Positions 41,458 to 50,386 of a stretch of DNA of 64,000 nt are shown here, one piece after another. A program made the position numbers and the translations under genes. Source of the DNA: Nocardia brasiliensis ATCC 700358 (lineage in GTDB: Bacteria; Actinomycetota; Actinomycetes; Mycobacteriales; Mycobacteriaceae); assembly GCF_000250675.2 (NCBI RefSeq), contig NC_018681.1, positions 7,750,001 through 7,814,000 on the forward strand. The letters are read 5' to 3'. The notes under the pieces are model-generated. The model did not search any database. It had not been told where the DNA came from and was given only the letters and a program-made list of their open reading frames with translations. Every line of letters starts with the position of its first letter. Position 1 is the first letter of the stretch.

Positions 41458-42801
41458 TCAGGTACGGCCGAGCAGATGTCGCAGCGTGGTCCCGAGATCC
41501 GGTGTGCGGAAACGATGTCCGGCCCGCTCCAGCGCGGCGGGCAGCACGCGCTGACTCGCGGCGGCCAGTTCGCGCGCACCCTGCTCACCGAGCAGCAGCG
41601 CCGGACCGAACTCGGGTACCGGGAGCAACGCGGGCCGGTGCAGCACCGCCGCCAGCACGTGGGTGTACTCACTGTTGCGCACCGGCTGTGGCGCAACGGC
41701 ATTCACCGGCCCGGACAAGGTGTCGTCCCAGAGGGCACGATGGTAGATGTCCACCAGGTCGTCGAGGCCGATCCAGGACAACCACTGTTCACCGTCGCCG
41801 ATCCGGCCGCCGAGACCGGTCGCGAACAAGGGTCGCAGCAGCCGCAGCGTACCGCCGCGCGGCGACTGCACGATCCCGGTACGCACGGTGACGACGCGGA
41901 CACCGCCGTCGGCCGCGGCGCGGGTGGCCGCCTCCCAGTTCTCGACCACGTCGGCGAGGAAACCACCACCGCGCGAAGCGGTTTCGGTCAACCGCTCGTC
42001 CCCGCGGTCGTAGCCGTAGTAGCCGATCGCGGAGGCGCTGACGAAGGCCGGGATGCCCGCCCGAGCCGCCAGTGCCGCCAGCCGCTCGGTCGGCCCGATG
42101 CGGCTTTCGACGATGGCCTTCTTGTGCTCGTCGGTGAACCGGCCCGCGATCGAGGCGCCCGCCAGATGGATCACCGCGTCCACGCCGTCGAGCAGATCCG
42201 GCGCGGGATCGTCCGGGTCCCATTGCCTTTCACCTGTCCCGGGCGGGTGCCGGACCAGGCGCACCACGGTGTGGCCGCCGGTGGACAGGAAGGCGGTGAG
42301 GGCCGTACCGACCAGGCCGGAGGCGCCGGTTACCGCGATCGTCCGAGCCGTGAATCCCGCGCGCGTCGCTTCGGCGTGCGCGACCAGGTCGTCGGTCAGC
42401 TGCCGGTAGCGGTAGTCGAACATCGGCCGCAGCACGAAGGCCGGGACGGGTGTCGCGACGCGGTCCACCACCCTGGTATGCGTCTCGTCGACGACCTCGA
42501 AATCGTGCGTGTGCTGCCAGCGCAGCAGCAGGCCCGCCGGCCAGGACGCGATCCCGGCGACGGCGATCCGGTCGATGAACCGCTGCGGTGGGTCGTAGCC
42601 GTCCGGGTCGTGCTGGGCCACCCAGCGCAATCCGCCCGGCAAGCCGAGCACGGCCCGGCCGCTCGCCAGCGAATCGGCCTCGGTCAGCACCGAAGCCGGC
42701 TGCCACGGCGGTGCCAGCCTGGCGAACGCACCTGGTCGGGCATGCCACGCGAAGACTTCGGCGCGGGGTGCCGCGACAACGGTCGAACACTCGATGCCCA
42801 T
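41458..42801 (-). CDS. TIGR01777-family epimerase with N-terminal SRPBCC domain
   Basis: 447 residues. About 1-145 is an SRPBCC/START-like domain (ECSTVVAAPRAEVFAWHARPGAF, FDYRYRQLTDDLVAH). The remainder is an extended SDR of the SulA-like TIGR01777 type with ITVTGASGLVGTAL-like start (IAVTGASGLVG), HLAGASIAGRFTDEHK, SASAIGYYGYDRGDE and the family-typical EFGPALLLGE near the end. A leaderless transcript is likely, because a candidate -10 box ends 6 nt before the ATG. The biochemical role of the family is unsettled; in Pseudomonas and Thermus it belongs to light-induced clusters. Confidence 0.88.
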   Translation of the reverse strand: MGIECSTVVAAPRAEVFAWHARPGAFARLAPPWQPASVLTEADSLASGRAVLGLPGGLRWVAQHDPDGYDPPQRFIDRIAVAGIASWPAGLLLRWQHTHDFEVVDETHTRVVDRVATPVPAFVLRPMFDYRYRQLTDDLVAHAEATRAGFTARTIAVTGASGLVGTALTAFLSTGGHTVVRLVRHPPGTGERQWDPDDPAPDLLDGVDAVIHLAGASIAGRFTDEHKKAIVESRIGPTERLAALAARAGIPAFVSASAIGYYGYDRGDERLTETASRGGGFLADVVENWEAATRAAADGGVRVVTVRTGIVQSPRGGTLRLLRPLFATGLGGRIGDGEQWLSWIGLDDLVDIYHRALWDDTLSGPVNAVAPQPVRNSEYTHVLAAVLHRPALLPVPEFGPALLLGEQGARELAAASQRVLPAALERAGHRFRTPDLGTTLRHLLGRT

Positions 42802-42807
42802 GCCTCG

Positions 42808-42850
42808 ACTCTAACGAGGTCCTGCCGCATTGCAACGTTCATGCATCGTT
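42808..42850 (-). promoter_or_regulatory. Leaderless promoter of the TIGR01777 gene with upstream AACGATGCA (copy 3 of 3)
   Basis: On the minus strand TAGAGT (42813-42808) ends 6 nt before the ATG, with TTGCAA (42835-42830) 16 bp upstream of it as -35. The motif AACGATGCA spans 42850-42842, directly above the -35 box. A further palindrome CAACG (42833-42837)/CGTTG (42847-42851) overlaps both. The layout fits an activator bound next to a weak -35 region. Confidence 0.45.
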
Positions 42851-43047
42851 GATCCCAGACTTTCGAGCAGCGAAGAACAATTGCGCCATGACCGATGCGC
42901 TCGGCCTCCCGGAGTGAGGGCACCGCGGTCGCGGGCCAGAACTCCGGCGTCGGCTGAACGCGATTCGACCGCCGACCGGAACCGGCCGCCAGAATTGGAA
43001 CTTGTTCTACCATGGGTCGAGTCAATGCCGACATCGGAGGAACTGCC

Positions 43048-43854
43048 ATGCCGTTCGAACCCGCGGCCGCGGAGCTGTTGACAGCCGTGCAGGCGTCACC
43101 GCGCGCGGTGGCCGCGCACGACAAGTCCGGCTGGGTCGCGCTTTTCGCGGACGATGCGGTGGTCAACGATCCGGTCGGGTCGAGTCCGCATGTCGGCGGG
43201 CCCGCCATCGAACGGTTCTACGACACCTTCATCGGTCCGAATTCCATTGCCTTCCTTGTCGATCGCGATATCGTGCGGCCGCCGACGGTGGTCCGCGATC
43301 TGACCATCCAGACCACGATGGCGACCGGCGCTCGGGTGTCGGTGCCGATGCACCTGCGCTACCAGCTCACCGAGCAGCACGGCGAGTGGAAGATCGCGCA
43401 CCTCGCCGCGCACTGGGAACTCGGCCCGATGATCATGCAACTCCTGCGTACCGGGCCGCGCGGCGTGGGCGCCGGGCTGCGACTCGGTCCGCAACTGATC
43501 ACCAACCAGGGCGTCACCGGAGCGCTCGGCATGATGCGGGCGCTCGGCGGCGTCGGCACCGCGGGCAAGCGCACGGCGGCACGCCTTTTCGCCGCCGCGG
43601 GCAGCACCGATATCGCCCGCGTCCGCGGCCTGCTCGGCCATTACGCCGTCGTCGAATTACCCGCGGGCACACCGGTTTCGCTCGAGGAGTTCACGAACCG
43701 GGCGCGAAACATGCGGTGGAGCAAGCTGATCGCGGCGGGCCGTACCGTCAGCGCGAGTGTCCGGATCGGCGAGGCCCGCGGTGTCGTGTTCGTCGACTTC
43801 ACCGCGGGCTCACCGCATATCGCGTCCGTGCGCTTCTTCCTCGACCAGCACTGA
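43048..43854 (+). CDS. SnoaL / NTF2-like fold protein
   Basis: 268 residues. ATG 43048 is chosen because GGAGG lies 8 nt upstream. The first 130 residues match the SnoaL/ketosteroid-isomerase fold: HDKSGWVALFADDAVVNDPVG, AIERFYDTFIGP and a terminal HGEWKIAHLAAHWEL. The C-terminal 130 residues are a second alpha-beta region with LAGHYAVVELPAG-like text and may be a degenerate second copy of the fold. Substrate and reaction are not evident. Confidence 0.8.
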   Translation: MPFEPAAAELLTAVQASPRAVAAHDKSGWVALFADDAVVNDPVGSSPHVGGPAIERFYDTFIGPNSIAFLVDRDIVRPPTVVRDLTIQTTMATGARVSVPMHLRYQLTEQHGEWKIAHLAAHWELGPMIMQLLRTGPRGVGAGLRLGPQLITNQGVTGALGMMRALGGVGTAGKRTAARLFAAAGSTDIARVRGLLGHYAVVELPAGTPVSLEEFTNRARNMRWSKLIAAGRTVSASVRIGEARGVVFVDFTAGSPHIASVRFFLDQH

Positions 43855-43861
43855 CCCACGG

Positions 43862-44761
43862 TCAGGCCAACTGGATCGACTTCTCCGGTTGCGCCGCAAC
43901 GGGTTCGGCGGCAGCGGGGAACTCGGTCCAGCCGGGCGGGCCGAAGATGTAACCGAGGCGGCCACGCCAGGTACGAGCGCCGCGGACATCGCGGACCAGG
44001 CCGGCCAGCTCGTGGTAGTTGACCTTCAGCGGATTGTCGGTGCCGATGTTCTTGGTGAGCCCGTAGCGGATCGGCTCGGACTCGGCGGCGAAACTGCCGA
44101 ACATGCGGTCCCAGATGATGAGGATGCCGCCGTAGTTCTTGTCGATATACGGCTGGTTGGAGCCGTGATGGACGCGGTGGTGCGCGGGGGTGTTGAACAA
44201 GAACTCGATCGGGCGCGGCAGGGTCTTGATGCGCTGGGTGTGGATCGGGAACTGGTAGAGCAGGCCGATGCTCTGCAGCACGAAGATCATCCAGGCCGGG
44301 AAACCGAGCAATGCCGCCGGCACCCAAGCCAATCCGCGCAACAGGGTCGCCACCGGATGCAGCCACGGCAGGCGGATCGCCGTGGAGAGATTGAAGTACT
44401 CGCTGGAGTGGTGCACGCTGTGCGCGGTCCACATGATCCGGACCCGGTGATCGGCACGGTGCGCCCAGTAGTAGCAGAAATCGGTGACCACCAGGCCGAG
44501 CACCCAGACCCACCAGGACTTCGGGGACAGGTGCAGCGGCGTGATCGCGGCCGCGCCGACCACGGCCGAGAACGGCAGCACGTACTGCATCAGCGGCTTC
44601 ACCAGCCTGCCGAGCGTGAACGTCGCCACGTTGGACACGGTGTCCCGGCCGGCCCCGGCGTGCTCGGCGCGGTCGGGGTCGCGGCGATACGCGAGCCACT
44701 CCACCGCCATCAATATCGCGAATGCCGGAATGGCATAGCTGAGCAACTCCACAGAATTCAC
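43862..44761 (-). CDS. Sterol desaturase / fatty acid hydroxylase family membrane protein
   Basis: 299 residues, four to five membrane helices. Di-iron His motifs are in the expected order: HRADH, HSVHHSSEYFN and HHRVHHGSN, with NYGGILIIWDRMFGSF near the end. Family members hydroxylate or desaturate sterols, fatty acids or carotenoids in the membrane. It converges with the SnoaL-like gene (7 bp). The lipid substrate is unknown. Confidence 0.9.
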   Translation of the reverse strand: MNSVELLSYAIPAFAILMAVEWLAYRRDPDRAEHAGAGRDTVSNVATFTLGRLVKPLMQYVLPFSAVVGAAAITPLHLSPKSWWVWVLGLVVTDFCYYWAHRADHRVRIMWTAHSVHHSSEYFNLSTAIRLPWLHPVATLLRGLAWVPAALLGFPAWMIFVLQSIGLLYQFPIHTQRIKTLPRPIEFLFNTPAHHRVHHGSNQPYIDKNYGGILIIWDRMFGSFAAESEPIRYGLTKNIGTDNPLKVNYHELAGLVRDVRGARTWRGRLGYIFGPPGWTEFPAAAEPVAAQPEKSIQLA

Positions 44762-45007
44762 GACACCACCTCGCCGGCCCTCGGCCGCACTCGACGCTCG
44801 ATCATCAGATCTCCTTCACCGTCTGCTGTCGCTTTTCGACGATACGGTCGCTGGCCTGCGCAAACATCGCGCCGCCGAGGGAGACGAGATCCCTCCCGCG
44901 GGGGACGCGACGTGGCCGTTCCGCGGGCACAGTTGCGTAGGCACGACGATGCGCCTGGCTACGATCGGACGCTGGATCAACACGAAGGCGGTGGCGAACT
45001 GTTGGAT

Positions 45008-46171
45008 GTGAGCAGGTCACTCGCCCGCCAATCGGTCATCGTCGCCGTGGCGGCCGCGGTGGTCGACGCGACGGTGCTCGGGTTCGGCGGCGTGTTCGCG
45101 GTCGCCCCGTGGCAGACCGCCGCCGCGGTGACCTGCATCGTCGCGGCCGACCTCGCCCTGGCCGCGCCGCCGCGCACGGCGGGGGTGGTCGCGCTGGTCC
45201 ACGTCGTGGTGCGGTTGCTCGCCACACTGCTGCTGATCCATCACGGGTTCGGACCGCGCTTCGCCGATGTCGGCTTCCTGGTCGCCGGGTACCGGGCGGG
45301 CGCCTGGCTTGCCGGTTCGAAATCGGTGCTCACCATGCTCACCCTGTGTGCGGGCGTCACTGTGGCGCGGCTGCTGGCGCGCGGCGGCGCTTCCGTCGAC
45401 TGGCTCCTGCTACTCGCCGGAACCACGTCGGCCGGGTGCGTGCCCTGGCTGGTCGGCCGCTACACGGCTGCGCGCGGCGCGTATATCGCCGATCTGGAGC
45501 AGCGCGCGAAACTACGTCAGCAGGAACATCAAGTCGCGCTGGAACGGGTGGTGACCGAGGAACGCGCCGCCATCGCGCGTGATCTGCACGACGTGATCTC
45601 GCACCACGTCAGCGCCATCGGCATCCACGCGGGCGCGGCCCGAATGGCGTTGGCGGGCACCGCGAATACGGCCGCCACCCGCTCGCTGACGGCGGTGGAG
45701 TCGAGCAGCCGCGCGGCGATGGAGGACCTGCGCCGTCAACTGGATCTGCTGCACGGCCACGACGACGACGGCCAGCGGCAACCGGGGCTGGCCGATGTCG
45801 ACCGGCTCGTCGAGCACGTCCGCGCCGCCGGGCTGACTGTCGCGGTGAGCGTGACCGGCCCTGTTGTCGCACTACCGGATTCGCTCGACATCACGCTTTA
45901 TCGCATCGTGCAGGAGATGCTGACCAACGCGCTGCGCCACGGCGACGGCGCGCATGCGCGACTGGAGGTGGCCTACCGTCCCAAGCGCGTCACCATCCGG
46001 GCGAGCAACCCGATGCCGCACCCGCCCACGATCTCCGGCAACGCGGTGCCCCGCGGCCTCGGTGGCATGCGCAGGCGCGCGGAGCTTTTCGACGGCAAGC
46101 TGGAGTACGGCCCGGACCAGACCGGAACACACTGGCACACCGAGGTTTCCGTGGCGATCGGAGGATCGTGA
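45008..46171 (+). CDS. NarL-type sensor histidine kinase
   Basis: 387 residues. Four to five N-terminal membrane helices (about 10-150) with almost no external domain, a short coiled coil (YIADLEQRAKLRQQEHQ), the HisKA_3 box with phospho-acceptor His194 in ARDLHDVISHH, and a compact ATPase domain (MLTNALRHG, GLGGMRRR). The membrane-embedded sensor suggests detection of envelope stress or a lipophilic signal. GTG 45008 is preferred; TTG 45002 is possible. Its stop overlaps the start of the response regulator (GTGA). Confidence 0.87.
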   Translation: MSRSLARQSVIVAVAAAVVDATVLGFGGVFAVAPWQTAAAVTCIVAADLALAAPPRTAGVVALVHVVVRLLATLLLIHHGFGPRFADVGFLVAGYRAGAWLAGSKSVLTMLTLCAGVTVARLLARGGASVDWLLLLAGTTSAGCVPWLVGRYTAARGAYIADLEQRAKLRQQEHQVALERVVTEERAAIARDLHDVISHHVSAIGIHAGAARMALAGTANTAATRSLTAVESSSRAAMEDLRRQLDLLHGHDDDGQRQPGLADVDRLVEHVRAAGLTVAVSVTGPVVALPDSLDITLYRIVQEMLTNALRHGDGAHARLEVAYRPKRVTIRASNPMPHPPTISGNAVPRGLGGMRRRAELFDGKLEYGPDQTGTHWHTEVSVAIGGS

Positions 46172-46830
46172 ACAACCAGATCCGCGTGTTGATCGCCGAC
46201 GACCACAGCATGTTCCGCTCGGGCCTGCGCGCCGTGGTCGACAGCCAGGACGACCTCGACTGCGTCGCCGAGGTGAGCGACGGCCGCGCCGCCATCGCCG
46301 AAACCGCCCGGCTGCGACCGGATGTCGCGATCCTCGATGTCCGAATGCCCAAGCTGGACGGCCTCGCCGCGACCGAGGCCATCGTGGCGGCGGGCGGCAC
46401 CTACGTCTTGGTGCTCACCACCTACGACAGCGACACCAACCTCTACCGGGCGCTACAGGCGGGCGCGAGTGGATTTCTGCTGAAGAGCCTGGCACCGGAA
46501 GAACTCCTCGCGGCCATCCGCATCGCCGCCCGCGGCGACGCGCTGATCGATCCCTCGATGACCAAGCGCCTGGTCGCCCGGTTCGCGCACAGCATCGCTC
46601 CCCCGCAGACCCCGCCGGAGGTGGCGCAGCTGACCGCGCGCGAGCTGGAGGTGCTGCTGTTGCTCGCCGACGCGCGCAGCAACGCCGAGATCGCGAGCAC
46701 GCTCGGGGTCGGCGACGAGACGGTCAAGACGCACGTCTCACGGGTGCTGGCCAAGCTCGGCGTGCGTGATCGCATCCACGCGGTCGTCTACGCCTATCAG
46801 CACGGCCTGGTCCCGCGGCACCCGCGGTAA
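46168..46830 (+). CDS. NarL/FixJ-family response regulator
   Basis: 220 residues. Receiver domain with Asp11-Asp12, phospho-acceptor Asp57 in ILDVRMPK and the conserved Lys in LLKSLAPEE. A LuxR-type helix-turn-helix follows: LTARELEVLLLLADARSNAEIASTLGVGDETVKTHVSRVLAKLGVRDR. It is translationally coupled to the kinase gene and certainly its partner. Target genes are not known. Confidence 0.92.
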   Translation: MNNQIRVLIADDHSMFRSGLRAVVDSQDDLDCVAEVSDGRAAIAETARLRPDVAILDVRMPKLDGLAATEAIVAAGGTYVLVLTTYDSDTNLYRALQAGASGFLLKSLAPEELLAAIRIAARGDALIDPSMTKRLVARFAHSIAPPQTPPEVAQLTARELEVLLLLADARSNAEIASTLGVGDETVKTHVSRVLAKLGVRDRIHAVVYAYQHGLVPRHPR

Positions 46831-46931
46831 CGGCCGTTTCCGGCACGCCCGTCCGAGATCTCCGCAAATCAGGCGAGGGGACAGTACGGTTTAGCGGACT
46901 GCCTGGTCTTCTTCGATGGATGGAGCCCGCA

Positions 46932-47408
46932 ATGCGTTGTGTTCGCGCCCGGATTGTCGCCACGGTCATCGGTGTCGCGCTGCTCCTGCCCGGAGCCGGT
47001 GTCGCGCTCGCCCAGGACCGGGCCGACCGGGGCACAACCTCGCCCGCCACCCGCAAAGCCCTGATCGAGCAGGCGCAGCAACGAATCGACAGTGCTCAGG
47101 CCCGGGAACGAGCGGTCCGCCCCGGCGGGGCCGCGGCGGCGCCGAAAGCACAACCCGGCCTGCACAGTGACACCGCGACGACCACCGTCGAAGCGGCCCG
47201 CGCCGCGGCGGACGCCGCCAAGGCCGCCTACACTGCCATCCTCGCCGCCGAGCAGGCCACCGACAGCCTCCTCGGCGTACTAGAAGCCGAGCGAGCGGTA
47301 CGCGCGGCGGAGCGGGCCGCCGCCGCACCCGATGATGTCGAACTGGCGCAGGTCGCCACGGCCGCGGAAATCACCGCGGCCGCGGCGACCGGACTCCGGC
47401 GGCGCTAA
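46932..47408 (+). CDS. Secreted Ala-rich helical protein
   Basis: 158 residues from the ATG at 46932, which has GGAG 6 nt upstream; an ATG four codons earlier is less well placed. A signal peptide (IVATVIGVALLLPGAGVALA) precedes a mature part that is rich in Ala, Glu and Arg (VEAARAAADAAKAAYTAI, AERAVRAAERAAAAP) and should be a long helix or coiled coil. No enzymatic motif is seen. The last bases of the gene overlap the end of the convergent VOC gene. Confidence 0.65.
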   Translation: MRCVRARIVATVIGVALLLPGAGVALAQDRADRGTTSPATRKALIEQAQQRIDSAQARERAVRPGGAAAAPKAQPGLHSDTATTTVEAARAAADAAKAAYTAILAAEQATDSLLGVLEAERAVRAAERAAAAPDDVELAQVATAAEITAAAATGLRRR

Positions 47409-48211
47409 GCGCCCGTCGGCGGTGCACCCGTCGTCGTCGTGGGATCGATGACACCGAACGCCTCGCCCTGCGGACCCTGCAGCACACTCATCCGCCCGAA
47501 CTGGCTGTCATCGGGTCCCATCAGAACCGTGGCGCCCAACTCGGTCGCCTTGGCCATGGTCGCGTCGGTGTTGTCGACCTGGAACCAGGTCAGCCAGAAC
47601 GACGGAGCGTCACCGGGCGTCTTGCCGGCGTCGTTGACCCCACCGACCGGATCACCCTCCGGCGACAGGCCGAAGGTGGAGTAGACGAAGTTGTTGCCGT
47701 CGCCGATTTCGGTGTAGTGCCAACCGAATACGGCCGCGTAGAACTCCTGCGACTGCTTGTACCGGTCGGTGTGCAGTTCGTTCCAGCAGTAGGCACCGTC
47801 CTCGTTGGAGATCCCGGCGCCGGTGTGCGCCTTGGCTTCCCACACGCCGAAGATCGCACCCACCGGATCGGCGGCCACGAACATCCGGCCGACATCGAGC
47901 ACATCGAAGGGCGGCATGATCACCGAACCGCCTGCCGTGCTGACCTTCTCGGCGATCTCGTCGGCGTTGTCCGCGGCGAAGTAGGTGGTCCACACCGAGG
48001 GCATCGCCATGCCCTCCGGCTTGGGTCCGATACCCGCGGCGGGCTTGCCGTGACGTAGCGCCATCAGATATCCGCCCGCGTCCGGCGGGCTGTCCAAGAC
48101 CTCCCAACCGAACAGATCGCCATAGAATTCGCGGGCGGCTGCCGTGTCGTCGACCTGGCTGTCGACCCAGCACGGCGTTCCCTGCGGCCAGCTTCCTTCA
48201 TGAGTGGGCAT
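47405..48211 (-). CDS. VOC-superfamily protein with two glyoxalase-like domains
   Basis: 268 residues; AAGGAGG precedes the ATG at 48211. Two VOC units are visible, each beginning with a TPCWVDSQVDDTAAAREFYGDLFGWEV-type (first) or CWNELHTDRYKQSQEFYAAVFGWHY-type (second) strand-helix and ending in a G-x-F-G-V segment. The pattern W-x-E/D-L-x-T-D fits the actinobacterial hydroxylase/CFP30B-like group. The function is not established. Confidence 0.85.
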   Translation of the reverse strand: MPTHEGSWPQGTPCWVDSQVDDTAAAREFYGDLFGWEVLDSPPDAGGYLMALRHGKPAAGIGPKPEGMAMPSVWTTYFAADNADEIAEKVSTAGGSVIMPPFDVLDVGRMFVAADPVGAIFGVWEAKAHTGAGISNEDGAYCWNELHTDRYKQSQEFYAAVFGWHYTEIGDGNNFVYSTFGLSPEGDPVGGVNDAGKTPGDAPSFWLTWFQVDNTDATMAKATELGATVLMGPDDSQFGRMSVLQGPQGEAFGVIDPTTTTGAPPTGA

Positions 48212-48406
48212 GTCCGTGGCCTCCTTGACCTCGGGTTGCTGCGACGTGGCCGGGACGGCCCGGCGCACGGCAAGTCAACCATCAGGCCGCCGTGGCGGGC
48301 AACGGAATCCGCTGTTGTGCACCCACTGTCGGAGTACAAACGGCACAAAAACCGGATATGACGCGGATTAGTTGCCGCAAGGGGGGTTGATCAGGAGTAT
48401 GGCGGC

Positions 48407-49666
48407 ATGACAACTGCTTCCGATGTCGGGCGCGAGCGGCTGCGTCTCGACGAACTGCCGGTTCGTCCCATCCATCGCAAACTGGTTGTCCTCGTCGGTG
48501 CGGGGTTGTTCTTCGACCTCTACGAGCTGTTCCTCGCGGGGACCATCACCGGCGTACTGAAGCAAGAACTGCACCTGTCCACCTTCCAGCTCAGCGGCAT
48601 CGTCGGGTCGGCGTTCGCGGGACAGTTCCTGGGCGCGCTGGTGATCGGCCGGTTGTCCGATGTGTTCGGCCGGCGCCGGATGTTCATGGTCAACATCGCG
48701 CTGTATTCCGGCTTCACCCTGCTCGGCGCGTTCAGCCCGAACATCACCTTCCTGATGGCGACCCGGTTCCTGGCCGGGCTCGGCATCGGCGCGGAGATGA
48801 CGGTCTCCGATACCTATTTGTCCGAAGTCGTTCCGCCACAGGTGCGTGGCCGCATGATCGCCACGGCCTACACCATCGGCTTCTGCGCCGTGCCCACCGT
48901 CGGATTCCTCGCCAAATGGCTGGTTCCGTTGCAGCCCTTCGGGGTCGACGGTTGGCGCTGGCTGTTCGTGATCGGCGGGCTCGGCGCCGCGGTGGTGGTC
49001 GTCGCGCGCCGGAACATGCCCGAATCGCCGCGCTGGCTGGCCCGGCAAGAGCAGAAGGAAGGCGCGCTGCCCTTCGGCGCGATCCTGCGGCCGCCGTATC
49101 GCGCGCGCACCACGTTGTTCTCCGCGGTGATGATCCTGCAGGTCTTCGGGTACTACGGTTTCGGCACGCTGGCCGTACTCGTGTTGGACCGCAAGGGATT
49201 CGAGGTGGTGACCTCGCTGAGCTATCTGGCCATCACCTATCTCGGCTATCCGCTGGGTTCACTGCTCGCCATCCCGTTGATGGAGCGATTCGAACGAAAA
49301 CATCTGGTGATGGGCACCGCCACCCTGATGGCGGTGTTCGGGCTGGTCTTCGGTTTCGCCACCAGCGTGCCGCTGATTCTGCTCTCCGGCGCGCTGTTCA
49401 CCATCACCAGCAACGTCTTCTCCGACGCCATCCACGCCTACCTGCCCGAATCCTTCCCCACCGCGGTGCGCGGCACCGCGTCCGGCGCGACCTACTCCCT
49501 GTCCAAGGTCAGTACGGCACTGCTGCCATTTCTGCTGCTGCCGCTGCTCGACCGTCCGGGCGGGCCGGGACTGGTCTTCTCGGTGATCACCGTGGCCCTG
49601 CTCGCGATGGTCACCCTGGTCGGGGTGTGGGGGCCGCTCACCGGCAGGCACGCGCTGGACGATTAG
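48407..49666 (+). CDS. Major facilitator superfamily transporter (NiaP / aromatic acid type)
   Basis: 419 residues, twelve membrane helices. Features include RLDELPVRPIHRKLVVLVGAG before helix 1, GRLSDVFGRRRM between helices 2 and 3, RFLAGLGIGAEMTVSDTYLSE in helix 4-5, and PESPRWLARQ in the central loop. This combination is typical of the sugar-porter-like subfamily containing NiaP (nicotinate) and benzoate-type carriers. The substrate is undetermined. Confidence 0.88.
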   Translation: MTTASDVGRERLRLDELPVRPIHRKLVVLVGAGLFFDLYELFLAGTITGVLKQELHLSTFQLSGIVGSAFAGQFLGALVIGRLSDVFGRRRMFMVNIALYSGFTLLGAFSPNITFLMATRFLAGLGIGAEMTVSDTYLSEVVPPQVRGRMIATAYTIGFCAVPTVGFLAKWLVPLQPFGVDGWRWLFVIGGLGAAVVVVARRNMPESPRWLARQEQKEGALPFGAILRPPYRARTTLFSAVMILQVFGYYGFGTLAVLVLDRKGFEVVTSLSYLAITYLGYPLGSLLAIPLMERFERKHLVMGTATLMAVFGLVFGFATSVPLILLSGALFTITSNVFSDAIHAYLPESFPTAVRGTASGATYSLSKVSTALLPFLLLPLLDRPGGPGLVFSVITVALLAMVTLVGVWGPLTGRHALDD

Positions 49667-49672
49667 CGCCGA

Positions 49673-50290
49673 TCACTGTGCGAGAGTGGGGGTTCGGCGA
49701 ATCCACTGCGGTGCGTCCAGTTCGGCGGCGATGAACCGGGCCAGGTCGGTAAGCGAGAGTTGCCAACCGCCGCTGGGGTTTTCGCCGTCCTGGACGCGGC
49801 AGGTGCCGGTCGGCGGATCATCGGTGAGACGGGCGGGGCGCACGAAAGTCCAGTCGAGTCCGCTGTCCCGGATGATCGTTTCCATCAGGCGCATGTCGCC
49901 GTAGAGCTCGCGCATCAAGGTTTTCGCCACGAGGCGATACCAGAGCGGGTGGTTCGGATCGTCACGGCGGACACCGCTGGAGGTGATGGCGATGAGGCGG
50001 TGCACGTCCGTCTCGCGCATCGCAGACACCAAGGCGCGGGCGCCCGCGGAATACAAGCCGTCGGCGTGCCAGCCGGACGGCCCGATCGCGCTGACCACGA
50101 CGTCGTGGCCCGCCACCGCAGCCCGCACACTGTCCGGATCGCGGACGTCGGCGCGCACCACCCGGAACGGTCCCGACAGCGTCGCCGGACTGCGCACCGC
50201 GGCGGTCACCGTGTGCCCGGCGCTGAGCGCCTCCGTCACGATGTGTTGTCCCGCCCGGCCCGCCGCTCCGAACACGACCACATTGCTCAT
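49673..50290 (-). CDS. NAD(P)-binding atypical SDR (NmrA/YwnB-like)
   Basis: 205 residues; AGGAGG lies 7 nt before the ATG at 50290. NVVVFGAAGRAGQHIV is the nucleotide-binding loop and SAIGPSGWHADGLY, AITSSGVRRDD and WTFVRPARLTD follow. No Tyr-x3-Lys is present, so a flavin reductase or redox-sensor role like NmrA/BLVRB is more likely than a classical dehydrogenase. It is divergent from a TetR gene across a perfect palindrome and is its probable target. Confidence 0.85.
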   Translation of the reverse strand: MSNVVVFGAAGRAGQHIVTEALSAGHTVTAAVRSPATLSGPFRVVRADVRDPDSVRAAVAGHDVVVSAIGPSGWHADGLYSAGARALVSAMRETDVHRLIAITSSGVRRDDPNHPLWYRLVAKTLMRELYGDMRLMETIIRDSGLDWTFVRPARLTDDPPTGTCRVQDGENPSGGWQLSLTDLARFIAAELDAPQWIRRTPTLAQ

Positions 50291-50307
50291 GTTCAACCTC
50301 CTGGTGA

Positions 50308-50336
50308 CGATCAGTGATCGCAACGATCACTGATCG
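50308..50336. promoter_or_regulatory. Perfect 13-bp inverted repeat, TetR operator candidate
   Basis: CGATCAGTGATCG (50308-50320) and CGATCACTGATCG (50324-50336) are exact inverted copies around CAA. It is 17 nt from the SDR start and 50 nt from the TetR start, where it could control both divergent promoters. Confidence 0.75.
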
Positions 50337-50386
50337 CTCAGAACGATGGTCGCCGCGAGCACTGTTTGTCAAGCTAGGATTCGCGC

